Below are positions 57,602 through 64,000 of a stretch of DNA of 64,000 bases, one piece after another. Numbering within the stretch: position 1 is the stretch's first letter; the number at the start of each line of letters is the position of its first letter. The notes under the pieces were generated by a model. The model was not told the DNA's origin, made no database searches, and was given only the letters and a program-made list of their open reading frames with translations. Made by a program: the position numbers and the translations under genes. The DNA lies in IMG/VR virus record IMGVR_UViG_3300043449_002675, positions 27,969-91,968 of that record; one strand, 5' to 3'. Origin of the DNA: a virus.

Positions 57602-58167
57602 TTTCGGCATTAACTTTTCCATTACTATTTCTTATTTTGGGTGTACTTTGTGCATGGATTGTAATAGGTTGCAAAGGATACTGGGCTGCCAAGTGGTGGC
57701 TGATAAATTTTGTTTGTATATTTTGTCTAATTTTGTGGTTCAGTGTTAGTTCCTACTTAGGATGGCCATCCGATTCTGATTTACCATCAGAATTTAGATT
57801 GATGAGTTACGTTTCTGACGAGCCTAAAAATCTATTTATTTTGGCTAGTAGAGAAGAGCAAAAAACAATGTCTTTACATAAATTATTTGAATATCACACG
57901 CCAGATAAGCTGCGATTGTACAAGACACCTTATGATAAAGAATTTCATAAAAATTTAGAAGCAGCTATGGAAAAGGTTAGTAAAGGAGCTTACGTAATAG
58001 TAAGCAAAAAAAAGATCCTTGATGCGGATGCATTAAAACAATTCAATAAGGTGCATGATTTGTTGGACGGACTTGACAAATTGAACAATGACGGGCAATC
58101 AAAATCAGATAATCCATATAATTTTTACATTTTGCCTCCTAGCCGACTGATGAAAAAACCAGACTAG
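57598..58167 (+). CDS. Membrane protein, third gene of the ExbB/ExbD-like operon
   Basis: A 189-residue protein starting at ATGA on the stop of the ExbD-like gene. Two N-terminal hydrophobic helices (about 3-24 and 33-53) anchor a soluble domain of about 135 residues with alternating strands and helices (N-L-F-I-L-A-S, K-L-R-L-Y-K-T-P, A-Y-V-I-V-S-K-K). The fold is not one I recognise. Strict coupling suggests it is the effector or regulator of the channel pair. Confidence 0.55.
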   Translation: MISALTFPLLFLILGVLCAWIVIGCKGYWAAKWWLINFVCIFCLILWFSVSSYLGWPSDSDLPSEFRLMSYVSDEPKNLFILASREEQKTMSLHKLFEYHTPDKLRLYKTPYDKEFHKNLEAAMEKVSKGAYVIVSKKKILDADALKQFNKVHDLLDGLDKLNNDGQSKSDNPYNFYILPPSRLMKKPD

Positions 58168-58215
58168 ATTGATAAATAGATTACAGCTCAAAGAGCAAAC
58201 ATAAAGGGGTTTAAT

Positions 58216-58614
58216 ATGTTGACATTTCACGAATGGTTAAATGAAGCAGCTGGCATTGCTACAAGCAAAAAGCAATTCAAGCAGGGTGACGAACCCAGTT
58301 TTGCTGGTGCTGGCAGCGATTTAGGTGAAATTAAGCACGGACACAAAAAGAAAAAGAAACATGAAGCAGCCGGTATTGCAACAAGTAAAAAGCAATTCAA
58401 GCAGGGCGACGAACCCAGTTTCGCTGGCGCTGGTAGTGATTTAGGTGAAATTAAGCGTGGTAACAAAAAAAAGCAGAAAGATGAGGCTGCTGGTATTGCC
58501 ACAAGTTGCTCACAGTTTAAACAGGGTGACCAACCTAACTTCGCTGGCTCAGGGAGCAATATGGGATGCAAAGCAGAAAGAAAAAAGTCTGGCAAGAAAA
58601 CAAAAATGGACTAA
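58216..58614 (+). CDS. Three-repeat basic protein with capsid-targeting-like start
   Basis: A 132-residue protein. M-L-T-F-H-E-W-L-N-E then A matches, position by position, the pattern I recall for the T4 internal-protein capsid-targeting peptide (M-K-T-Y-Q-E-F-I-A-E/A), including an L-x-E prohead-protease site. Then come two near-identical 40-residue units and a diverged third, each with A-A-G-I-A-T-S, Q-F-K-Q-G-D, F-A-G and a Lys run. The basic runs fit packaging with DNA. AAGGGG precedes the ATG. Confidence 0.55.
   Translation: MLTFHEWLNEAAGIATSKKQFKQGDEPSFAGAGSDLGEIKHGHKKKKKHEAAGIATSKKQFKQGDEPSFAGAGSDLGEIKRGNKKKQKDEAAGIATSCSQFKQGDQPNFAGSGSNMGCKAERKKSGKKTKMD
58243..58611 (+). repeat. Three tandem 120-base coding repeats
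   Basis: Unit 1 at 58243-58362, unit 2 at 58363-58482 and a diverged unit 3 at 58483-58611. Units 1 and 2 differ by silent changes and a few residues, so the duplication is old enough to have diverged at synonymous sites but is kept at protein level. Confidence 0.85.
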
Positions 58615-58643
58615 GCGGATTTAGAAAATTTTTCGAGGGGGGC

Positions 58644-59066
58644 ATGGGAAATCCCGGCACCCCTTATCCACCTATAGACCAACCAACACAAGGCGGGAAA
58701 ACTCTCAACGCAGGGTGCGGCGGGGGTCCGGGTCCATGTCCTGCAAAACCGGCTGATATAAACATCAAACTTGATAATGCAGGTTGCCTTGGTGGAAGCG
58801 GAAGATGTGGTCCTATAGATAATAAATTAGATAATAAAGGATGTGGTGGTGGTCCCGGACCTTGCCCGCCTGTACCAAAAGGTTGTTCTGGAGGGCCGTG
58901 CCCTAATACACCAGCAGCCGGAACAGCTGTGAATACTGCGCCGACAAATCAAAATCCACAAGGTCCAATGCAGGGCGATGTGGGGAAAAATGGTTCCAAT
59001 TTCAATAAGGCAGCGGAAGATAGTGGCACCAATAAATATGGCGGCAAAACTTCTTCTCCAAACTAA
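58644..59066 (+). CDS. Gly/Cys/Pro-rich protein
   Basis: A start at 58644 is chosen because GAGGGGGG lies directly ahead; an earlier in-frame ATG inside the repeat gene is possible and would add an F-R-K-F-F-E-G-G segment. The 140-residue protein has three similar stretches with G-C-G-G-G-P-G-P-C-P or G-C-L-G-G-S-G-R-C-G separated by D-N-K-L-D-N. It looks disordered and disulphide- or metal-linked. Function unknown. Confidence 0.5.
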   Translation: MGNPGTPYPPIDQPTQGGKTLNAGCGGGPGPCPAKPADINIKLDNAGCLGGSGRCGPIDNKLDNKGCGGGPGPCPPVPKGCSGGPCPNTPAAGTAVNTAPTNQNPQGPMQGDVGKNGSNFNKAAEDSGTNKYGGKTSSPN

Positions 59067-59503
59067 GAAAGAAGCGCAGCAAAATGCAATTTAAGTACGT
59101 GCAGCTCGCCATCTAAAGAACTATGTCCTGAATTCAGTAAATTTAACTGTAAGTAATTGTTTGTTTTTTTGTTTCTTAACACACCATCTATGCAAATCAT
59201 ATTTTTTCTAGCATTACACATATTTGTCTTTATTGTCTCGAAAAGATGGTAATTCGAGGAGTTTGCCTTGAGTTTTAGCGAGACACATCCGCCTTCAATG
59301 CTGTATACATTTTTGAATCCTTTTGCTTTATAGTAACTGTTATAGTTGTATATAGCATCTTTTTTGTACATAGAAACTTCGGCGCTGTCAATGTCGAAGC
59401 CGAAAATAAATAGGTTTCTATGCCAAAATTCCATTCTTTTATGAGGAAGATCACGATAAATATTATTGGGTTCATCATATACATTAAAAACGGTTGGTTT
59501 CAT
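59063..59503 (-). CDS. Hypothetical protein
   Basis: A 146-residue protein from the ATG at 59503, with GAGG ahead; the longer upstream reading has no site. Mixed strands and helices, with a G-G-C-V-S-L-K-L and a D-G-E-L-H-V-L-K-L-H-F strand at the end. No family recognised. It is divergent from the peptidase gene at 59524, their ribosome sites back to back. Confidence 0.45.
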   Translation of the reverse strand: MKPTVFNVYDEPNNIYRDLPHKRMEFWHRNLFIFGFDIDSAEVSMYKKDAIYNYNSYYKAKGFKNVYSIEGGCVSLKLKANSSNYHLFETIKTNMCNARKNMICIDGVLRNKKTNNYLQLNLLNSGHSSLDGELHVLKLHFAALLS

Positions 59504-59523
59504 ATTCAAACCTCGGGGGCACG

Positions 59524-60090
59524 GTGAAGAAAATTTATCGCAAACGTATAAAAAACGAATCGATAAAAATAAACTTACCAGAAGTGCAACAAAAAACACA
59601 TTTTAGCTGTGCAGCAGCGGTGGTGCATAGTATTTGCAGCTATTGGGGTCTGCAATTACCGAGTCACTATGATTATTTTCCGCATTTGGAAACAGATGAG
59701 TCATACGGAACTTTGCCTCAAAAAATTGCAAAATATTTTAAGTCCACAGGACTGACAGCATCTATCCAGTATAATATGACAATCAAAAATCTTTGTCAAG
59801 AAATAAATCAAGGAAGACCAGTTATTTTAGCTTTACAAGCTTGGGGGAATCCCAAGCATTATGCACGAACTGGTAGTGGTCATTATGTTGTTGCCATAGG
59901 TTTTGATGAAAAAAATATTTATTTTGAGGACCCATGGTTAAATTGCTCAAGAGGTTTTATTCCTAAAAGCGAATTACTTAAACGCTGGCATGATATGGAT
60001 TACATGGGAGTGACACATAATCGCATGGGCATAATTGTATCACACAAGAAAAAGCCAACATATCCATTTACTGCCAAAAAGATTAACTAA
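59524..60090 (+). CDS. Papain-like cysteine peptidase (C39-like)
   Basis: The GTG at 59524, after GGGGG, is chosen over an upstream TTG. The 188-residue protein has C29 in T-H-F-S-C-A-A-A-V-V-H, H120 in S-G-H-Y-V-V-A-I-G-F and D136 in F-E-D-P-W, the Cys-His-Asp triad and order of C39-type peptidases, which cut after double glycine. There is no transporter or substrate next to it. No signal peptide, so probably cytoplasmic or packaged. Confidence 0.7.
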   Translation: MKKIYRKRIKNESIKINLPEVQQKTHFSCAAAVVHSICSYWGLQLPSHYDYFPHLETDESYGTLPQKIAKYFKSTGLTASIQYNMTIKNLCQEINQGRPVILALQAWGNPKHYARTGSGHYVVAIGFDEKNIYFEDPWLNCSRGFIPKSELLKRWHDMDYMGVTHNRMGIIVSHKKKPTYPFTAKKIN

Positions 60091-60682
60091 ATTCAATTCT
60101 TTTATAAACAGGCAATTTTTGCCCAATCAAATGCATAAATCTAATTTTGTTTTGATCTTTAAAAGAAATTATTTTGCTTCCGCCAAAGTTTTTTATTTCT
60201 CCAGCAATTCCAATTATTTTAAAGTAATCGTGAATATTATTAACTGAATTTTCGTCTAATCTGCTTATTCTCAAAGACACGTTATTTTTTGTAACATTAC
60301 CTTTGTCCATAAACCAGCAGGCCAAGCCAAAGTCTTGCAACATATCTAGCCATTCCATGCTTATGTGTTTTTTGTTTTTCTTGTAACAAAGATCATAAAA
60401 CTCATTCCAGCATGGGCAGCTAATGCTGTTCCACCTGAAACTGTCTTTATCAGCAACAAAAGATTTAGATCTAGAAAAGCGTTGCAATTCATATGCTTTG
60501 CATCGAATCCATGTGCCGCCTTTGGAAATACTTTCACGCATTTGAAAATGCGGGTTCTTACTTTTTTTTGGGTTTATTATGCTTGAATTTCCTAACAAAG
60601 TCCCAAGTATCAATTGTTTTTCTCTGTTTGTAAATATTAGCTTTCTTAGGCCATCTCCATCATTTTGCCATTGATCCATCAT
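60083..60682 (-). CDS. LAGLIDADG-type endonuclease, probably inactive
   Basis: A 199-residue protein; GAGGT ahead of the ATG at 60682 sets the start. Two dodecapeptide motifs are present, L-I-L-G-T-L-L-G-N-S and L-A-C-W-F-M-D-K-G. In active LAGLIDADG_2 enzymes the eighth position of each is Asp; here it is Asn and Lys, so both catalytic acids look lost. It lies next to the intein-bearing peptidase gene and overlaps the C39-like gene by eight bases. Confidence 0.7.
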   Translation of the reverse strand: MMDQWQNDGDGLRKLIFTNREKQLILGTLLGNSSIINPKKSKNPHFQMRESISKGGTWIRCKAYELQRFSRSKSFVADKDSFRWNSISCPCWNEFYDLCYKKNKKHISMEWLDMLQDFGLACWFMDKGNVTKNNVSLRISRLDENSVNNIHDYFKIIGIAGEIKNFGGSKIISFKDQNKIRFMHLIGQKLPVYKRIEFS

Positions 60683-60706
60683 TTTATACCTCATATAAAA
60701 AATATA

Positions 60707-60751
60707 TAGTAGTTTAACAAAATAAAAGATAGTAGTTTAACAAAATAAAAG
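60707..60751. repeat. Two perfect 22-base direct repeats
   Basis: TAGTAGTTTAACAAAATAAAAG at 60707-60728 and 60730-60751 with one base between. It lies between the minus-strand endonuclease start and the peptidase terminator. Function unknown; possible slippage product or protein-binding site. Confidence 0.7.
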
Positions 60752-60787
60752 TGCGTCAAAACCCTATTTTTAAAGGCTTTAACGCAC
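60744..60787 (-). terminator. Terminator of the intein peptidase gene
   Basis: On the minus strand GTGCGT (60787-60782) pairs with ACGCAC (60756-60751), extended inside by AAA/TTT and CC/GG with small bulges, and TTTTATTTTG follows. It lies 20 bases after the peptidase stop. Confidence 0.65.
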
Positions 60788-60807
60788 AATTTAAACTATG
60801 ACAAAAA

Positions 60808-62871
60808 TTAAATTTTCCAGCGTAATTTTCTTAGCGGAAATCCTTGAACTGCGCTGTAGCAGAATGAGTCATCTTGTTTGAGCATTTTGTCAATAACAGA
60901 CCAGTGTGCATAGAATCCGGCAGGACTTGGCTCTCCCGGTCCTATATTAGAAGTTCCCATATATGTGCCCCAAGAATTTAAAATAAATCCATGTTCTTCG
61001 CCATCTATAGTAGCGTAGCCAATTATGGCCATTTGATGCGCCCAAGATCCTGATGGCTTGCATACACCTTTTGAATTTCTTGATGTTGTAAAACCTTGGT
61101 TGCTAGCAACAGAAATGCCATAGCCTTGTACAAGAGATTTTTTTGCACTTTTCCAATCTGAAATTTGTGTAGTATATTTTACAGGGTGTTCTTTAACTAG
61201 TGGTTCCAAGTCATTTGGAACACCAGAAGCTCCCCATTGTCGGCATAATGATTCGGAGTATTTTTCAAGGTTATATTTTCCGTTTAAGAATGTGCCTCTG
61301 TTGATTATGCCATATTTTCTCACGAAATCTGCACCCCAAGCGCCTATACTTCCGTCTCCTCTACCTAGTCTTCCATTTCCTATTTCGACTCTGCTTCCTC
61401 CATAAACAATTTCTTGGACTAGTGGTTTAAATTCTTCTGCATCTCCTTGGGCTATTTCTGCGCACATCGTATATTCAATAGCGGAACAGCAGCCAAAAGC
61501 TACGCAGTTGTGTACGCCTATTCCTTCAACCACATAGCTATTATCACCCTCTACTTCAAAATTAAACACTTCTCCAGTGTATTTTGTTTCTCCAAGGTAT
61601 GTAATTTTGCGCCATTGTCTATTCTCATCTTGTTGTGGCTTGTTTAATCCGCCACCAGTAGAAATGATTAGATCATATCTTCTGCGTCTTGATTTTACGC
61701 CATGACTAACTTTCGGATCGCTTTTTCTTATAACTGGCGATAGACCAAGTTTATTTGTGATGTCGAACATATTGAGAGCTAGTTCGTGGGATACAGTAAC
61801 GCCTTGAATGCATTTCTTGGCAGAACTAACATGCCCATCACCGTCCATCCAGCCTCTAAATGTTTCTTTGAGAAACTTTAAAGGTCCGCATAAAAGATCT
61901 TTATGGATGGCTTTATTTCCGCTGCCATTGCCGCATAATTTTTCAAATAAATTGCTCCACTCTCTGCCGTGCAAAATAACTTTGCAGGTATTTTTTTCCG
62001 GTATTTCCCTTATTCTGGCAGAGGCATTCAATTGATTTTTGAGAATATCGACAACATCTTTTGCAAGGGTGTCTTTTTCATCAATATTGAATGTCCAGCA
62101 AACTTTGTTTTTGTCTGTATTTCCCTCAGCAAGGAAAAGTCCTATAAGTCTGCCGAAATCTTCTGTTAATTCTATTTCTTCTGGCATAGGAGATATTTGT
62201 ATTACTGATTTTTTCCTGCCCATGACACTTCCAGAAACACGGCAAATTTCTTTTCTTGTAATTTTTACATTCCAAGATGCATAATCTTGTGTTTTTATGG
62301 AAGTTTTGTTTTCTGGAATATACTTAGGACAGGAGACATAATCTCCTATTTTCAGCTCATCCATTCTTACATACCCTCTTTGTGTAAGAATTGGGTGTTC
62401 TGCGGTTGCTTGCAACCCATAATGCCCGTGGCATTTGAAAGATAACAAAGATTTGTTTTCTTCCCTTAGGAAACAAGTTGTTACCTTTCCAATATTTCCT
62501 TCGGCAGTAAGAACTTTATCCCTCAGCTTGATATCTTCTATATTTTTGTAAGAACCGTCTGCCATTCTTATTTTAGTACCTGCTGGGAAACAACTGCCCA
62601 CTTGTCCCTGATTTCTTGGAGGCAAATTGTCTCCAGTAACCATTTTTGCGAAGTCCCATAGATAGCAATGATCGGGCAGTTCATCATCCGCATATCCAGC
62701 TGCTGGTGTATCGCTAAAGTTTTTAATATCAAATGTAGCTAGCGTTTCTTGTACAGCTATAGGGTCATCAACCCAGCCGAAAGCAACGTCATTAGGAACA
62801 TATGTAATAGAATGGTCAAATCCTTCACTGGAAAGCAAGTCCATGTATGTTTGATATGCTGGATTATCCAT
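60808..62871 (-). CDS. Papain-family (C1A) cysteine peptidase with intein
   Basis: A 687-residue precursor; AGGGGG sets the start. Exteins 1-93 and 456-687 form a C1A peptidase of 325 residues: N-Q-G-Q-V-G-S then Cys456 (nucleophile, in C-V-A-F-G), H612 in S-W-A-H-Q-M and N632 in L-N-S-W-G. The pro-region is short and no signal peptide is seen. The intein is placed between G-S and the catalytic Cys, so activity needs splicing. It overlaps the upstream secreted-protein gene by eight bases. Role (virion or host protein cleavage) unknown. Confidence 0.85.
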   Translation of the reverse strand: MDNPAYQTYMDLLSSEGFDHSITYVPNDVAFGWVDDPIAVQETLATFDIKNFSDTPAAGYADDELPDHCYLWDFAKMVTGDNLPPRNQGQVGSCFPAGTKIRMADGSYKNIEDIKLRDKVLTAEGNIGKVTTCFLREENKSLLSFKCHGHYGLQATAEHPILTQRGYVRMDELKIGDYVSCPKYIPENKTSIKTQDYASWNVKITRKEICRVSGSVMGRKKSVIQISPMPEEIELTEDFGRLIGLFLAEGNTDKNKVCWTFNIDEKDTLAKDVVDILKNQLNASARIREIPEKNTCKVILHGREWSNLFEKLCGNGSGNKAIHKDLLCGPLKFLKETFRGWMDGDGHVSSAKKCIQGVTVSHELALNMFDITNKLGLSPVIRKSDPKVSHGVKSRRRRYDLIISTGGGLNKPQQDENRQWRKITYLGETKYTGEVFNFEVEGDNSYVVEGIGVHNCVAFGCCSAIEYTMCAEIAQGDAEEFKPLVQEIVYGGSRVEIGNGRLGRGDGSIGAWGADFVRKYGIINRGTFLNGKYNLEKYSESLCRQWGASGVPNDLEPLVKEHPVKYTTQISDWKSAKKSLVQGYGISVASNQGFTTSRNSKGVCKPSGSWAHQMAIIGYATIDGEEHGFILNSWGTYMGTSNIGPGEPSPAGFYAHWSVIDKMLKQDDSFCYSAVQGFPLRKLRWKI
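61507..62592 (-). other. Full-length LAGLIDADG intein in the peptidase gene
   Basis: Residues 94-455 of the precursor (362). Block A C-F-P-A-G-T-K-I, block B T156-A-E-H159, dodecapeptides R-L-I-G-L-F-L-A-E-G (241-250) and F-R-G-W-M-D-G-D-G (339-347), and ending G-I-G-V-H-N455 before Cys456. Splicing residues are intact and the endonuclease acids (E249, D345) are in place, so it is probably active and mobile. Confidence 0.92.
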
Positions 62872-63571
62872 TAAGTCCCCCTAGAATTTTCGCAACTCTG
62901 TTGAATTGTTCTTTGCATTTTTTTCTTAAATTATCATCTAAAACTGCATTAGGATCTGTGCCTAATACCTTGTCTAATTCGTTTGCAAGCACCTCTCTAA
63001 TTGGTTCAATTTTGCCTGCTTTTAGGTTTTGATAAGAAATAGATCGTATGGTTGAATAAAGTTGTCCAAGATTTTTGTATTTGGGATTATCAACTTCAAC
63101 TAGTGCCAACTGATATACTTGCGCCAGCTGTTTTATCGAATTTTCCTTATCGGACTCTTGCAGACCTCCGTAAATACCAGCAACATTATCTCTTAGTTCA
63201 TCTGGTTTGCTTGGATCGGGAGGTGTAGGAGGTGTTGGGGGCGTAGGCGGAGGGTTGGGGTTATCGCCAACAACGACCGTGGTAAATGCGGGATCGGTTG
63301 GAACATTATTTATGCTGGTGTATGCAAGAAGTCTGTAGGAGCCGTTTTTTGTAGCTACGACAACAGTAGTTTTTTTGTCGGCTAGTAAATTGGCGGGAAA
63401 TACGTTCAATCCGGGATCAAGAGCCACGAATTTTACGACTTCTCCCTTGGTTTGTGCGGTAATTGGCACAAAAGCTCCAACTTGTGCTTTTATTTGATCT
63501 GGAAGTAAAATTTCTGGTCCGACGCCTACCTGAGAAAATGCCAAAAGCGCAGCTATAATTAATGAATTCAT
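62864..63571 (-). CDS. Secreted Pro-rich protein, planctomycete type
   Basis: A 235-residue protein with GGAGA ahead. It begins with a short signal-like peptide (M-N-S-L-I-I-A-A-L-L-A-F-S). A small beta domain follows with G-E-V-V-K-F-V-A-L-D-P-G-L-N-V-F-P, then a T-P-P-T-P-P linker at about 107-120 and a helical C-terminus of about 110 residues. The beta-plus-Pro layout, especially L-N-V-F-P, is one I associate with planctomycete genomes. It overlaps the peptidase gene downstream, so it may deliver or anchor that activity. Confidence 0.55.
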   Translation of the reverse strand: MNSLIIAALLAFSQVGVGPEILLPDQIKAQVGAFVPITAQTKGEVVKFVALDPGLNVFPANLLADKKTTVVVATKNGSYRLLAYTSINNVPTDPAFTTVVVGDNPNPPPTPPTPPTPPDPSKPDELRDNVAGIYGGLQESDKENSIKQLAQVYQLALVEVDNPKYKNLGQLYSTIRSISYQNLKAGKIEPIREVLANELDKVLGTDPNAVLDDNLRKKCKEQFNRVAKILGGLNG

Positions 63572-63736
63572 GTCATTCTCCGTTTCAAAAGTGCCTTAAT
63601 TATTTATGTTTTACATAATAATTTTGTTATAGATTTATGATAAATTACATTTGGAAGGAATTTTTTCAAAAATTAATTTACCCATTTATAGATAATGCGC
63701 CTATTGAATTTTTTTTACTTTTACGGAGGCTTAATT

Positions 63737-64000
63737 ATGGGCGCTACTTCAGTTACAGGAACAGGACCCGGATCAGCGTTTGGATGGAACAAGGGCTCAC
63801 AGGAAATGACCCTAGGCGTTAGCCATCTAATTGGACCACACGTTGTGGCCGCAGGCGTTACACCACTAGTTGGCGGCGCAGCTACTGTCTATTTGCCATT
63901 CTTGACATCGGGCGCTATGGCAGTGCCACCCTATGTCACATCTGGCACACCAGCTCCTCAGCCAGCTTTCTGCGTTTTCGCAAGCGATAACACAAGCGGT
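63737..64000 (+). CDS. Virion-type protein, 3' end outside window
   Basis: A perfect GGAGG stands nine bases before the ATG and the frame stays open to the window edge (88 codons). It reads M-G-A-T-S-V-T-G-T-G-P-G, then G-V-S-H-L-I-G-P-H-V-V-A-A-G-V-T. It is rich in Gly, Ala, Val, Thr and Pro, and uses C-ending codons like the capsid block. Probably an abundant structural protein such as a decoration protein. An overlapping ORF starting at 63637 is judged spurious. Confidence 0.6.
   Translation, partial: MGATSVTGTGPGSAFGWNKGSQEMTLGVSHLIGPHVVAAGVTPLVGGAATVYLPFLTSGAMAVPPYVTSGTPAPQPAFCVFASDNTSG

Noticed and set aside
63637-63822. 61-codon frame at the right edge
   Set aside because: No ribosome site, and it overlaps out of frame a gene with perfect GGAGG and virion-like codon use at 63737.

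Overview
The window is a segment of a tailed-phage (myovirus) genome whose virion genes follow the T4 plan. The recognisable head series is large terminase (38552-40339), portal (42010-44556), prohead protease (46968-47639), scaffold (47639-48544) and major capsid protein (48563-50002), in the T4 17-20-21-22-23 order. The baseplate series runs from the end of a tape-measure-like gene through gp48/54-, gp53-, gp27-, gp5-, gp25- and gp6-like genes to a large tail-protein-I-like gene. DNA is AT-rich, genes are tightly packed with many ATGA/TAATG overlaps, and no stretch above about 165 bases lacks a gene. The host cannot be read directly. A secreted protein at 62864-63571 and the Cys-rich and Pro-rich modules of 18267-22928 resemble proteins I associate with Planctomycetes, so a planctomycete host is possible but only inferred.

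Layout. 1-12.4 kb: tail tube, hub and baseplate. 12.4-23 kb: fibre or adhesin region with three related proteins sharing an N-terminal module (two with clear PKD domains), the last a 1553-residue Cys-rich giant. 13.8-28 kb also holds several glycosyltransferase-like genes. 24.1-25.7 kb: a minus-strand cluster with two paralogous membrane-anchored proteins and a 44-residue gene. 28-31 kb: an actin-like ATPase, a protein with a tandem-duplicated domain and an acidic low-complexity protein. 31-33.6 kb: a TOPRIM primase-like gene divergent from a RecB-like nuclease. 33.6-38.5 kb: virion-type proteins, an M4-like metallopeptidase, an ultra-acidic protein and a ferritin-like protein. 38.5-50 kb: DNA packaging and head morphogenesis; the portal carries a mini-intein. 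50-52 kb: two mobile-type endonucleases flanking small duplicated ORFs and a tRNA-Gly(UCC). 52-56.5 kb: mostly overlapping minus-strand small genes, including an ABC-transporter-type membrane domain without an ATPase, several membrane microproteins, a staphylococcal-nuclease homologue and a deaminase. 56.5-58.2 kb: a coupled three-gene operon in which the first two proteins look like an ExbB/TolQ/MotA plus ExbD/TolR/MotB pair. 58.2-59 kb: a protein with three 40-residue repeats and a capsid-targeting-like N-terminus, then a Gly/Cys-rich protein. 59-63.6 kb: two papain-fold-type peptidases, one split by an intein placed exactly before its catalytic cysteine, a degenerate LAGLIDADG endonuclease gene and a secreted protein. 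A virion-like gene runs off the right edge.

The strongest candidates for something unusual are the phage-borne ExbB/ExbD-like operon, the intein at the catalytic cysteine of the peptidase, the actin-like ATPase gene set, and the ATPase-less ABC membrane domain in a nest of membrane microproteins. Recurrent TATATAA boxes before gene blocks look like a phage promoter class, and a separate set of genes has no Shine-Dalgarno sequence.
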